64,000 nt of DNA, taken from NCBI RefSeq assembly GCF_905147045.1, contig NC_065901.1:6076001-6140000 (forward strand), given 5' to 3'. The notes under the pieces are model-generated. The model was not told the origin of the DNA. It saw only the letters and a program-made list of their open reading frames with translations, and did no database searches. A program made the position numbers and the translations under genes. Below are positions 44,499-57,838 of the stretch, in pieces (position 1 is the stretch's first letter; every line of letters begins with the position of its first letter). This DNA comes from Nymphalis io. Taxonomy: Eukaryota > Arthropoda > Insecta > Lepidoptera > Nymphalidae.

Positions 44499-45608
44499 TT
44501 ATCTAACAAGAAGCTGGTAATCTTTTAAAATTACATACGTCCTTATAACCAAGAGATATATAGCGCACAGATCAAAAACATATCACCGAAGTATATAAGA
44601 AAGCGTTGACATTAAAATGTACATCAATGTTTTTTTGCGTACGTTTAATCAAATGTATTGGATTCGAGTCGAAGCGATTTCTGAATTCTTAGTATATCTT
44701 TTGTTATGTGAAACATAAATTGCTTATGGAATTTCTATGTATTTTAAGGTTTTTTTACAAGGGAATTTATCAATCAATGTTTTTTGTCTAGGCGTAGATA
44801 AATAGACAGAAACTATGCGCGTTAAATCAACATAGATTTGAACGAATGTATGGCGCTCGTCTAACATGAAGACCATTCAGACAGGTTTCCGTGTGACGCG
44901 GTAATTTGTGCATCACTGCGTGCGACGACCGACATTGACTTTTCAATTCAAGGCCATCAGTTATTGCATTTATTGCATAATATTCATTCATCGTTACGAT
45001 TGTGAACGTGGACATTTATCACAATATTTTTTTTTTGTATGTGTCACTGGCGGTGACGAACGCATTGTCTTACAAATTGATTTGCTTATGTTTTTCAAAC
45101 TTATTTTTAATTAAACTATTTATAGTAGCGTTTTAAATAAAGAAATAAACAATACAGAGCTAAGATTGCTCACTGGATAGAACGTTTGGATTATTGAAAT
45201 CTGTATAAAACCAATGAGTTTTCATGTTTTCAATTAGTCTCGTGCGTTGTAACAAAAACAAATGTAATACATTTGTTTTTGTTACAAAGCAAAATATAAT
45301 AAAAGCCGGGAATATATGTCGAACGAAATTTCGGTGAGGTGAAATAAGCTCAAAAGTACTCTATTAAAAAGAGTAAGATATTTAGAAAAATGAAAAAAAA
45401 TTACAAAATTGTATGAATCAAGAAGCTGAAATATAATAATATTTACTGTTATTTTTTTATATCTAACCTACATAGTACGTGTTAAGTAATTTATCTTATT
45501 CTTTATAAAGTTCCGTTAAATAAAAACTCATTATTGGATGTTATGGTAGTTAGCCGCATACATGTAACATATGCCTTGAAGCAACACGACGCCAGAACGA
45601 GCACATCA
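44498..45608. other. Non-coding stretch with a palindrome
   Basis: No gene is seen. It contains the perfect palindrome at 45247-45287, listed separately. Confidence 0.5.
45247..45287. repeat. Perfect 20-bp palindrome with 1-base centre
   Basis: The arms 45247-45266 and 45268-45287 are exact reverse complements (the first begins TTGTAACAAAAACAAATG). The centre is a single A. The extruded form would be a 20-bp hairpin with almost no loop. Confidence 0.92.
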
Positions 45609-45610
45609 TA

Positions 45611-47231
45611 CACTGGCCGCCAAAAAAATCGACCCACCCGTATTTTTTTACTTACTAAGTTGTTATCTTAACTATGCGACGACCTAGGTGGAATGTTTTA
45701 CTTATGGGACATACATTTAACATTTTATTACCCACTTGGTATTGATTTGGAGGAGTTGTAAGTGTTATTGAGGATATTTGGAATATTTTTAAAGTATTGA
45801 TAAGAAAACGTTACTTTGTGCACAAAGTGCATGGTTAGTTTATTTCCAGTTCTTAACGCGGAGTCATCTCGGTTCGATGTTTATTATTGATTAAGTGTAT
45901 GAAACTTTGTTGAAACAATAATTTTAATAAGTTTAAACATAAAAAATGGATACTACTGAAGCAGAAGCTGCTCAAGTCGTAGCTCTTATTCATGAGGGGT
46001 TAAGTCAGCGAAATGTGGCTAGAACACTAAAATTAAGTCGTTCAGTGGTGCGAAGAGTGTACAAACGCTACTTGGAGACTGGGGAGTATCGCCGGAGACC
46101 AGGATCTGGCAGGGGGCGTGTCACGAACCCGCCGATGACCGTTTCATTGGTTTGACGTCTTTAAGAAACCGACATCTTTCGGCTGTTGACGTTCAAGGTA
46201 GACTCCGAGAAAGTCGTGGAGTGTCTGTGAGTGAAAATACTGTAAGAAGAAGACTTCGAGAGCAAAACTTAACCCCTCACAAGCCAGCAACAGGACCAAA
46301 ACTCACAGCATCCCATCGACAAGCAAGACTACAATTTGCTAGGCAGCACGTCGATTGGACACTGGACCAATGGGAGACAGTATTGTTCAGTGATGAAAGC
46401 CGAATGTCTCTAGTAGGCTCAGATGGACGACGTAACGTCATGCGAAGGCCAGGAGAACGCTACTCTCAGTGTTGCATTCGAGAAACAGTCCGATTTGGTG
46501 GAGGCTCTACAATGTTTTGGGGAGATATTTCTTTGACGGGACGCACAGAGCTGGATTTTTCCGTAATCGTGCTGTTAATGTTGAAACTTACATAACGGAC
46601 ATTCTGGAGCCTCATGTGATGCCTTACGCTGGATATATTGGGGATAATTTCCAACTTATGCACGACAACGCACGACCTCACGTCGCTAGAATTGTTAAAG
46701 ACTATCTCAGGGAAGTCGAAATTCCAGTTATGCAGTGGCCAGCCAATAGTCCGGACTTAAACCCGATAGAGCACCTCTGGGACCAGCTAAAACGTACGGT
46801 TCGAGCACGAAATCCAATTTCAGAAACCTTGAATCAATTGGAAGCTGCCCTAACTGAAGAATGGCAACGGACCCCACAGGAAGACATTAAAAAGCTAATC
46901 AGGTCACTTAATAGGCGTATGCAGGCAGTGATTAGGTCAAGAGGAGGAAACACTCCCTATTAAAGTAAGATTTAGGCACCCAAATTTAAAAACAAACGGC
47001 ATAATCGTTTTGTACACAAAAAAGTAAAATTGCGTAAAATTTTGTGTTTTCGTGTTTTGTCACATATTTACCAAAAAACCTATTTTTTGCGCACTATTTC
47101 TGTTTTTGTACAATCCTACAATTGCATTTTTTCATTATCAATCTTAAAAATATAAATATGTGGTAGTTTAAAACCATACGATGGCTTTTTTACAAAAAAT
47201 GTAGGTGGGTCGATTTTTTTGGAGGCCAGTG
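45611..47231 (+). mobile_element. Tc1-type DNA transposon, nearly intact (1621 bp)
   Basis: Terminal inverted repeats of about 28 bp begin CACTGGCC at 45611 and end GGCCAGTG at 47231. They differ at one position near the tip (G versus T at the ninth base). TA dinucleotides at 45609-45610 and 47232-47233 are the target duplication expected of the Tc1/mariner superfamily. The interior holds one transposase gene in the plus direction with a 335-bp leader and a 268-bp trailer. Complete ends and only two frame breaks suggest a fairly recent insertion. The copy is non-autonomous but could be moved by a related transposase. Confidence 0.95.
45946..46963 (+). pseudogene. Tc1-family transposase with two single-base frameshifts
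   Basis: Three frames together cover the whole protein of about 339 residues. The first (from ATG 45946) holds a paired-like helix-turn-helix (residues about 8-50, QRNVARTLKLSRSVVRRVY) and a GRPR-like basic hook (GSGRGRV). A base is lost at about 46,128-46,134. The second frame carries the second DNA-binding helix set and FSDES with the first catalytic Asp (46392-46394). A base is lost in the T-run 46556-46560. The third frame has HDNARPH (Asp 46664-46666) and NPIEHLWD (Glu 46769-46771), with exactly 34 residues between them, so the triad is DD34E as in Tc1. TAA is at 46961-46963. All three catalytic residues are retained. The enzyme cuts and pastes the element at TA sites. Confidence 0.93.
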
Positions 47232-47233
47232 TA

Positions 47234-48208
47234 TATATGGAATAATAAACGATTACGGGACTTGAACTCTGGAAAAGGATAAGCTTAGTTCATGGACAGC
47301 TAACGTTTCTCGAACTTTTTCAGACGGTTGCATAATGGAGGCTAACCACTTACCCGTTAGTGGTGGACGTTAAAACATAAAATCCAGTATAAATTGTTTG
47401 CTATAACTAACCGCAAGATTGTAATTATGCATGTTCCTCGTCATAATAATCACGATGCTTTAAAACTTACATAACATTTATTTGTAAATGTAGTTAAAAT
47501 TAGCCTTTATAACATAATTTTATTTTATTAGCAATAGCAATAAAGCGAACTGAATGACTGCTGTATAACAATAATTTGAACATTTATTCGACATAACGCT
47601 GACTCATCAAAACATATAACTAATCAAAGAAAGCGAAACCAAAGAATTAATAGTAGAAAGTGTGCGAAATCAATTATTTACTACCGATATGTTTTCAATC
47701 AACAAAATCTTGAACGGTAGTTGAGATACAATTGATCAAAGAGTGTCAGAATTCCAACGAAATTGTACTTTATAATTCGATTCCATTGGTTAGATTTATT
47801 CATCGTTTCCACAAAAATTTAGTTTTTTTTTTATATAGGCAAAGAAATAAACCATCTTATTAAAATTGCTTTAAATTTAACATTGTAATTATCGGGCTGT
47901 AATGAAGCTGCACATGTCAATCAAGTTTGAAACTCACATTCTCCGCTAATTACTACGGTCGATTCACTTCCACTATTTAATATCGAATACGAAACGTTTT
48001 TTTGCATCTTAATTATGCTTCGCTTCAATTATCACGATTTATGAGATATCAGTATATTTATGTAAATATATTTGTTAGGTGATAAGTACCTAAGTTAATG
48101 CATTCAATGATTAATCGTGTGATGAATTATATTAAAAGATTTTAAATAGTTTGATTGGACCTATATTACAAGTGCCTTGTTGTTTTCAAAACGATACAAT
48201 ATCATATC
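47234..48208. other. Non-coding AT-rich stretch
   Basis: Nothing recognisable. Confidence 0.5.
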
Positions 48209-48390
48209 TTTTTTTTATAGAATAGGAAGGCGGACGAGCATATAGGCCACCTGATGTTAAGTGGTCACCAACGCCCATAGACATTGGCATTGTAAGAAAT
48301 GTTAACCATCGCTTACATCACCAATGCGCCACCAACCTTGGGAACTAAGATGTTATGTCCCTTGTGCCTGTAATTACACTCTCTGGTCTG
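48209..48390 (-). repeat. Repeat family C, minus, 5'-truncated
   Basis: On minus it ends in an A-rich tail at 48,209. It contains GGTGGCGCATTGGTGATGTA and CTTAGTTCCCAAGG. The truncated edge runs into a short CTCTGGTCTGGT tandem at about 48,380-48,415. Confidence 0.8.
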
Positions 48391-50589
48391 GTCTCTGGTC
48401 TGGAAATATCTCTGGTCACTATGACGCAATATATTTTTAAAAATATATAATAGACGCTAGAAGATGGTTGTGAAACATTCGTGTTTCGAAAATCACGTTA
48501 AGTTAACGAGAGTGAGGGAATGGACAAACTTGTGCGCTATGCTATCTCCAGTCCTAGTACTTGAGTTTGTCCCGCAGCCGAAATTCATCAGTCGATACTA
48601 TATACATTAATTTTATATTAGTAAACTTGCCGAAAGATTGCCGTGAAATACGAACATATGACTTGAAAGCTAAAAGAAACGAACGGTAACGTTTCTTGTA
48701 ACTTTAAAGTAATTTCAGTTGTCGTCCTTTAGAAACTAACTTCAGGGTATTATAGGTAAATATTATATATTTATGGTATCTTTATATAGGTTACAGTATA
48801 TAATAAAGTTGCTTATGGCATTAGAAAGTACAGAAGTATGTTAATTTAGTAGTCAGTGTTGTTAGAAATGATTTTCACTCTCGGTAAATCGCGAAAAGTG
48901 CTATTACTTATGTATCTAGAGCACCTAGTGGACGGAGCACGAGCATAAAGTGTCAATAATAACGTTAAATAGCTATAGACAAAGGAGAACCTTTGAGGCA
49001 AAAAATTTATAGATCACTTGTCAAACTATTTTACCAATTTAAAAGAGTTACCAACAGTTAAAAATAACGATATTTTTGGATATACATTTGGAATAACATT
49101 TAAGCTGCTATAGCTTACTTTAAAAAACCACGTAGAGTCGTTTATGACAATATATTTCTTAATTTCTTTTCATGTTCGTATTGAAAAGATTTAAGTGAAA
49201 GTAGCAGATTATTAACTATTGTGTTAAAAGGTGATTTGTATGATCCATCTTTGACCTCACCGTCAGTCTCAATTCTCTATTCATAGCAAATGTGCAGTCA
49301 CTTATGATGACTATGCTAAACTCTTTATAGCGAAATCATGCATTTTTATTCACTCTTATTATGTACTTAATTTACATATATGTTAGTAGTAATTTTGTTA
49401 TGTGTAAAAAACGTAATGCATTAGAATACTTTAAGAAATTTACCGTCTTCCGGAGTTAGTAATTGAAATGTAAACTCGTATTCGGTAACGATATTATTAC
49501 ACTATGTAAGGTGTTGCGTTTTTATTAAAAGATAAGATAAAAAGTGAATTATTTGATTCGAGTTGAAGATAAAATAGAAAATGTACGTAAAAAAATTATA
49601 TGATTATCACTTACTGACTGCGGAATACTTGTCGGTACATTGTTATCGCTGAGTAACTCACCTGAAATTAAAAAAAAAACAAAAACATTACATTACGTGA
49701 TTCCGAAGACAAAAGAAGCGATCGTGTAATAACATCACAGAATCGTGCATGCGTAATATTTGATAATATTATTTTGCCCGAGGCGAAAGTTTATTTGACG
49801 CTTGTAAGCTTGACCTCTCAATTCATTAAAACATAATCGAAAGTGAAATTAAATGAGTACCGAGATTACGTCGATAGCTACTTAATAACATATGTTTCGT
49901 CACCGCTGTACGTCCAAATTAAATAAACGAATCCAAAAAAAAAATAGATGACGTAAAAGAAAAAAGTGATTAGTTTCGTAATAAGAATTCTATTGGCATT
50001 GTATATCGATTTGGAATTTATCTGAAGACAAATTACATGTGATTCAAAGTGTTGAAAGCAATCGTCACGATATTGAAGTGTGATTAAAATTACTCTGCTA
50101 AGTACAAGTAGCGTTTTTTTAGATTAATCTCAAGTTAATTTTGTAATGAGAAATAAATTAAATTCTACAATGTTATTCTTATCGAAAATAACTTCTTATT
50201 TTATTGTCTAAATAAATAAAATAAAAATTCGATTTAATATCCTACTAATATTATATATTAATATGTATCGTACCGTAATAAATAACCCTTTAAAGTCTGC
50301 GGATGGATTAATTGAATACCATACAGTAAGTTTACATCGTATTAGTTCCTTATTAAGATATAAATCTTAACTGTAAATTATGTATATCAAATTGATACAA
50401 AATGATCCTTCAGTTAAGGCAATAAGGTTTATTTTAATTACGCTAGTAGGATTATATATAATTTAAATGAAAATGATAGATATTAAGCGTTGAAGGCTAA
50501 ATCTATGTGCATGTATAAGATGTAATTATATGTAACGGCACTTACTGCCTTCCGTATTAAGTAATATATGTATTGTAGATGACAAGTAA
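48391..50589. other. Non-coding AT-rich stretch
   Basis: No gene or known repeat is visible. Confidence 0.5.
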
Positions 50590-50947
50590 AGAGTACACCT
50601 GTGTTACATACACACTATAATATCTCCTGCGCAGTTGGCTAATCTCTCTTGACGAGCCGGTTGGCGTAGTTGGTAGAACACTTGCCTTTCACGCCGAAGG
50701 TTGTGGGTTCGATTCCCACCCAGGACAGACATTTGTGTGCATGAACATGTATGTTTGTCCTGAGTCTGGGTGTAATTATCTATATAAGTATGTATTTACA
50801 AAAAAAAAAGTAGTATATGTAGTATATCAGTTGTCTGGTTTCCATAGCACAAGCTCTGTACAAGCTTAATTTGGGATCAGATGGCCGTGTGTGAAATGTC
50901 TCTTGAGATTGAGCGCCGAGGCCGAAATCGGTCTGGAGGACCTTATC
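50590..50947 (+). mobile_element. Family E repeat interrupted by a SINE
   Basis: The left part (50590-50650, with CTGCGCAGTTGGCTAATCTC) and right part (50905-50947, with GAGATTGAGCGCCGAGGCCG) are consecutive pieces of one family E element, separated only by the family A SINE and its duplicated target. Confidence 0.7.
50651..50898 (+). mobile_element. SINE family A, full-length, nested
   Basis: The tRNA-like head has box A TGGCGTAGTTGG (50662-50673) and a perfect box B GGTTCGATTCC (50706-50716). The body matches the 112-387 copy closely. TCTCTT at 50645-50650 and 50899-50904 is the target duplication. This is the best preserved copy of the family in the window and lacks the long ATT tail of copy 1. 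Confidence 0.9.
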
Positions 50948-53400
50948 TTATTTAGTAATAGATAAAGCTGAATAAGTCATTTTTAATTATGTAAAAAGAA
51001 ACATTTATTCCAATACGATAACGAATAATTCAATAGTTTTTCCTGTAAGATAAAATGTCAGATAGCAAACACCGAGTTACTGTCTCACTTTACATTTCTA
51101 TTCGTCTCTTATATAAATTGTTTTAAATGACTAATCTTAACATATAATCAAAATATTTCGCGTATACAATATATTGTATCAAATAGAATAATAACGAATG
51201 GATTTCTTGAATGGACTCAGGGTGAATCCACTATCCGCAAGTTCTGATGAGCTTAAGTATTTCTTTAACAGACTTTGAAAAGAGAGAACGAAATAAACCA
51301 ATATTAAATTTGTTTATTTTGATTTTAATATCTATATACATATAACATAAATAAATATAGTAATTTTAATAAAGACGACCTGCCGGTACATAGCATTGTT
51401 TTTGTAACAACAATAAAATTGTCATTAAAATAAGTCGGTCGTATCATACGTCAAAGGAACCCATATAAGGGTTCAATTGAAACCTACCTCAATAAAATAA
51501 AGCTTAAATTATCCAAATCAATCAAGTCGATTGAGTAAAAATTAAAAATACATCAAACCTCTTTTTTAAGAAATCCGTTAAAGTATATGTCATGTCCGAC
51601 ATCTCATGTTTTTATTTAAAACATTATAATATGTGCAAATGTAAATTCGAGGGAATTAAAATTTTAGCATTAAAATGAAAGCAAATATTTTTATAATCTT
51701 CGGTAACAATAATGTTAAAACAAAAAAATAAATATAGAATGATAATGTCACTTACTTTTTTAGATTATTAAGATTAAAAAGAAAAGAAGTTAAAATAATG
51801 ACAATAAATAGAGATATACATCGCGTTTATCGCATTTGAAAGCGTAGCGGATCTGTTTTAAAACAGGACATTACTTCGAGTCGACACAAAATACGTGCAA
51901 AAATGTTAAATGTTTGCTTTTACCGCTAGCTATGGAATTTTAGTTTTGATGTCTTAACTGTAAATTTGTATCGTAAATCTGATTATTCCTTTTTTATTTC
52001 GAGAAATTTTACAAGACAATATTACTTTACCTGTTTAATATACGAGGACATACCAACATTATAAATGCGAAAGTCACTGTGTCTGTCTGTTACGGTTTCA
52101 TGGCTAAACCAATGAACCGATTTCGATAAAATTTGGTATGAAGCAAGCTTGAACTTTAATGAAAGACTCAGGCCACCTTTTATACCTAACACCCGCCTTA
52201 ACACTCGGCGAAAATTTTAAAAGTTAGTAATATGCGACAGTTTATTTTATCTAAACAACAAATCATCAATAACAAATCTTGATTTTAATTTAAAAACATG
52301 TGTCACACCCTATTAGACTCAAATAATTCTTGAAAACAGTCAGTGGCAAGCAACACGTTGAATATAAATGAAGTATGTAACATTAACAGAAAGCATTAAG
52401 TATAGCGGTTAATAAAACTATTTGAAATACTGGTTGCGTTGAGGAATATGCCGGTCCTAGTGCTGTTTTACATATATTAGGCTAGCTGTTGTTTCATCAT
52501 ATACATAATACAAGGAATGTAAATAAAATAATTTGAAGTACATATTAATCAACTGTGTTTTGAAAAATTGCACTGTAAAAACTCGAATTAAATATTTAGT
52601 ATTCGTTAGGGAAAACTGGTGTTAATGTTTATAAGGAAATCATTCATAAAAGATCAGTTAGTGTGTACGAATGGTTTACTTAAAAACTAGGTCGATTACA
52701 ATATTATTGCTTGCTATACAAAAGTGTATCATCTGGCCTACCGTTGCGCTTTGCTCAACGGAATCGTGTTCAATAAAACACTGTGTCGACTAGCGGTCTG
52801 CACTTTTTTCGACCTCGACCAATTCATAAGTATTTCGTCAAGCTGTTATTCAATGCGTCAAGTATTGATCATGTTTAATAACTATAAAACATTAAAGCAT
52901 AAAGACAAAAAAATACAAACAATAATACGCGATGGTGATTTTATTCATATGTGTATTAGTACGTAGAAATGGAGAGTTCAATCTAGGATATTATATGAAT
53001 AAAAAATAAAAATCACTTTTCGTTTCGAAGCTGTAATGATAGCGTCAGTGATAAACAACTCGATATGTTATAACAAAAAGTGGATTATAGGTATATACTT
53101 AAATGGATGGTTTCGCCTCTCACTACTAACTGTACGTTGCAGGCCAGTAAGGCAATATTACCGGAGATGAAATCAGCTTGTGTTATAACGATTCGCATAT
53201 CGGTTACTGTTCATGACTAACAAGATCCGTAAACGAGAATACGTAGTCGATACACATGGACATGAACATATAAGTAATTGCTACTGTCGAAGAATTTTAT
53301 TTTCGATAGAAGCCCACGATCATCCGTTCGCATGAAACGCTATTAGCAGTATTTGGAGCATGCGAACGTGGGAAGGTGTCATTCGAAAGTCATTTATAAT
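50948..53400. other. Non-coding stretch with one short repeat
   Basis: About 52,054-52,145 matches a widespread lepidopteran repeat (family D: ATTATAAATGCGAAAGTCAC, GTCTGTCTGTTACGGTTTCA, AACCGATTTCGATAAAATTT). The rest shows nothing recognisable. The frame at 52724-52966 is unsupported. Confidence 0.45.
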
Positions 53401-53800
53401 TAAAATCAGAAGTGAGCGCGGAGTGAGAACGGATTGTCGATTATACACAATTTCTTTGGTTTTTCTATTCGCCGCAAATTGTATCGTAGCAGAGGTCTAA
53501 GTGGAGTCCCACTGCAAATCTCGTATACGTGACCGCTGCTCTTGTTTGCATTGCGGTTTAAATAGTTATAAGCGGACGAAAGTTTTAGCCTACATTGGAG
53601 ACCGAGCACGTATGTATTCACTCGACTGACAATTTCCCTGGTTTGACGGAGGTCAAACTTTATTTATGTTACTATGTTGTAGCCCGGAATGAATGCAAAG
53701 TTTGCCCGCAAAATTCTCGACTACGTATGCTCTTCACGCATCCAGCGAAATTTGCGCGCCATTGACTCGTGCCATCGAGGTCTTTAGACTATAAATAATC
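53401..53800. other. GC-richer non-repeat block
   Basis: It contains words such as GAGCGCGGAGTGAGAACGG and lies in an otherwise AT-rich stretch. It resembles none of the repeats here and has no convincing coding frame. Candidate conserved regulatory DNA (weak). Confidence 0.25.
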
Positions 53801-56139
53801 TGTTTATTTTCTCAAAGATGGAACAAAATTACTTCATTACATTGAATGGAAGCTAATATCACAGTGTATTATGAAGATTTATTGAACGTGTTTTTAAGAG
53901 TGCTATAACATAGTCACGTGATTCCTTTTCTCAATAACAATCTTGAACGCGGAGCACTTGCGGCTTTATTTATATATCATCATACGCATCTTTATCTAGT
54001 TGTGATAAGCAAGAACAAATCGCAAAATTCATGGAAATGCTTTCACCGTATGCCGCTTGCGACGTTTATCAAGGAATTTATGCGATTCGATCATTTTTAT
54101 CGTAAAAGGAATCTCTGCGATACTTGCGATTTTATATAAAGTCCTTTCACATATATTTAACTGCACTTTCACGTTATTAAAATACTCGCACAAGCGTATT
54201 CTTTTTTTAATTCAAGAACGGACTCTTTCTTTTTTGATATTCATTAAATTAGTTTATGTACATATAAATCTGTCAAGTTAAGTTAATTTAGCATATTTTA
54301 ATTGAACAATGCTATTACGAGAAGTAAGTAAAATGTATTTCATATGAATTACTAATTTTGAATTTAATATGCTTCGAAGAATTGCGCGAGTTATAAACGT
54401 TCTTTGTACGTTCCTCTCAAACACTTAGTCTTTTTATATACAATCTTTCTAATCTCCACAGACGTCTTGTCCGTTCCTTTGGGAGCGGAATACATATACA
54501 ATTGAATTGAAAAATGAGAATACAAATACAATTTGTAACGTTTTTCTATATAACAACACTATCAATGTTTAATTCACGAATCAGAATGAAAATACTGTCT
54601 AGGTAATTAACATTCGTTTCTGCACGACATCTAAAGGAATTATTTAAGGTTGTATGTTCTTCGAAACAAGGGCAAGATCCTACGGACACGAGGTGTTTAT
54701 TTAAAGGAGAAATCACATTCCAAATAAAAAGTGACAACGCGATTACTGACGATCAAAACATTTTGTCTCTTGGCAGTTCTATATATAGCTACCTATGTAC
54801 AATTAAATTGAAATGACCAAGAATGTTTTGGTAGCATCGTGGAATTAGGAACTTGGAAGGGGAACTCTAATATCTCGGAATGCAAGCAAAGCCATCAAGG
54901 TCTTGTGCCTGATCTTTTCGGATTGCCATCCCTTTGGACGACTATTAATGACGAAAAATTGCATAATATATAGTTGGTTAGATGGATATGGGTAGTTGGT
55001 TGGTCTCCATATAGATTGACTAGGACTGTATAATGTATAAAATTTATTTCTAAATCACTTCTTTTCATCCTCTCAATTTTCATTAAATAATAAGCAAGTC
55101 AGAGCTTGGGAAAATGTATTCTGAAAATCGCATTGGAATCGACATACCAGAATTTGAACCTTAACCTTTGGGTACCGCGCGAAAGGAATTCGATTAATTA
55201 AGTTAATTAAGCTTTGTGCCCGAGAGACTGCAATTCTAGAATTCTTCGCACGATGCATCTATTCTATCTTAAGGAACCGTGACAAGCACTATCTATTGTG
55301 GAATCTTTAGGACATTTATAACAAATCATTCGACGATTTAAGTTTCAGTGTGTTTTTTGATCAAACCTTTAAAAAAAGCAGGATATTTAATTTATACACT
55401 AAAAATTATAATTTATTAGTACTTACCGAAAACTAAATATAAATTTAGCACTACCGTTACTGAAGCGTAAATTATATTAATAATTTGGACTAAAATACGT
55501 ATGAGCGCTTGGTGTGGTTGTGGAAAGGTTAAGAAATATTTTGAGATAAAGCCATGAAATTGATAATATTATAACCACAATTACATAGCGACCTAAAATA
55601 TAGGTTATTTCCTACCTACCTAGGTCCTATATAGGTTTATTTCATTATAGAGACATCGCAACGATTGAAAGTACCAAATACAACCCGAAGTCTCCTTCGG
55701 TCTGATAATAATCTCAAATCCTATTGTAATTGACTATAAGCCGAATAACAATAAAGACTGAAGGTACGAATGAATTGAAATAGTCTTTTCATTTTACTAA
55801 ATGAGTTACCGTCTGAGTGGCACATGGGTTATTAGGCAGTGGCTTTGTGTATGGCCGACCTTGGTCACGTGGTCACTGGAACACAATGGTCACTTTCACG
55901 TCATTACGAGTGCCTTATTGAACTGTCAATAATTATATTCTCATAATATGATAATAACATACTTGTATATAATTATTTGACGCTCACCATTCAATTCGTT
56001 ATAAATAATTGATATATGAATTCGTTGATTTTAGGTTTAATTTAAAAAAAACTCACCTAGTTTGTAATTTCTGGAATCAAAATATGTGTGAGGTAAGAAA
56101 ATGGATGGCTACTAGTACAGTCTCGAGGACTTTGAGCAA
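53801..56139. other. Non-coding AT-rich stretch
   Basis: No gene is visible. Frames of 60-74 codons here (for example 53918-54139 and 54057-54281) are unsupported. Confidence 0.5.
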
Positions 56140-56374
56140 GGGCTTTTTTGCAAGCCTGTCTGGGAGGTACCGTTCACTCATTACATATTCTACTTGCAAG
56201 CAGCAATCCTTAATATTGTTGTATTCCGGTTTTAAGGGTAAGTGAACTAGTGTAACTACAGGTACAAGAAAAATACCGTCTTAGTTCCTAAAGTTAGTGG
56301 CACATGTAAGGGGTTATAAAAATTTCTTGCAATGGCAATGTCTGTTGTGGGCCACGGTGACCATTTACTATAGT
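56140..56374 (+). repeat. Repeat family C, diverged
   Basis: Contains GCAAGCCTGTCTGGGAGGTA and the family's AATGTCTGTTGTGGGCCACGG end, and lacks the last 40 bp. Confidence 0.7.
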
Positions 56375-56844
56375 TTTTTATAGATTTAATAAAATATCAT
56401 ATCTTATAGTATATTATAATGAAAATGATTGTACCGTGTAAGTTACTCATGTAAGTATATAAACATATATTACAACTATGTATAGATATCAGTAGAGGTA
56501 CAATCGAGTTTCGACTCACCTCTGACATAGCTCTCACGATTCTAAATATAGTATACATCCTACATATGTGGTATTTACGGCCATGTATGTGATTATATAA
56601 ATAAGATTATATCTAATGCGATTGAGCTGTATCACGATGAAAGCATGAATGGTTTAGTAACCGTATGAACTAATTTTCTCACTCATTGTGCTAACGGTCA
56701 CTACCAGGCACGCGGTTAAAAATATTTACAGATAGCAATCTTCATGTAGCTGCGAAACTGTCATTTTCACAACCATCTCATAATGTCATGCACTGTTGGA
56801 ATGTGCGTGATGCTTAAGTAGAATTTACTTTTTAATAAATAAAA

Positions 56845-57025
56845 TGACATGTTTGTCTGTCCTCTATGTATTCCTAACCTATTCATCCGAATATGATGAA
56901 ACTTTGGTGAGGTGTTTTGCGTACGCCAGCGAAGGTTCTGGCTACAAAAGGCAATAATTGTTCATTGTATGTGTACCTTTCAATATAAACGTCAGTCCGT
57001 CAAACCGAAGTCGAGATCGGTACTT
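56845..57025 (+). repeat. Repeat family F copy
   Basis: Shares GTTTGTCTGTCCTCTATGTA-like and CATCCGAATATGATGAAACT segments and an AACCGAAGTCGAGATCGG end with the 36,985 copy. Confidence 0.5.
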
Positions 57026-57165
57026 AGTTATTAATATGTTTCACAATTTTACTGTTTCTCAAATGAAAAGTTAACGCGCGAATTCCTTATTGTATTGAAA
57101 AAAAGAAAGCTTCACAGTTACTGTTCGAGAATTGGCATATTATATATTCAACTCGATCATCTGTC

Positions 57166-57473
57166 GTCAGATGGCCTAGTGGTTCGCGAGCCGAAATGGC
57201 CTTTTGTTTCGAACAAATTAATCTTAACCGAGGACTACTAATTCAATTCAGGGTAAGCATTTCCATGTGCTTAATTTGTGTTTATAATTCATTGCGTTCT
57301 CCGTGGCGAAGGAAAATTTTGTTGCCCTGCATGTTTCAGATGAAAAATATGTCGCATGTGTCCACATCCACCAACAAGGATTGGAGATGTAAAATGAGCT
57401 CTGAACTTCTTCTCAAAAAGAAAAGGAGGCCTTAGGCCAACATTGAGACATTAACCGTCTGTTACTTTACTTT
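57166..57473 (+). mobile_element. SINE family B, full-length but diverged
   Basis: Starts GTCGTCAGATGGCCTAGTGG (tRNA-like head). The head carries insertions. The body (TCCATGTGCTTAATTTGTGT) and end (GGAGGCCTTAGGCCAACATT) are clear. The 79-codon frame across it is not a gene. Confidence 0.75.
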
Positions 57474-57838
57474 TTCGTTCGTCGAGTGACGATTTTCCGT
57501 TATCCAAATACGAAATAATTCAATGGAAACATCGTTACAATTGAAGCCGTAAATTAATTAGACCGACTTTCATGCAAAAGGGCAAACAAGAAGCCAACAG
57601 TGCGTAAATCGTTTAAATTATTACAGCGAAAAAATTTAAAAGGCGTATAAAATTACTCAAATTCGATTCGGTTAGGACTTTTCAATTTTGATTGAAAAAT
57701 CGTAACAATGAGAAAAAAAGTATTGTTTACAAACTAATAAACTTATATATAAAAAATATGCTAGTATCTTATTATTAAGATTAAGAAACTTCGACAACGT
57801 TTGTGCGATTACCTTGAAAGTTGACATATGTTTTAATT

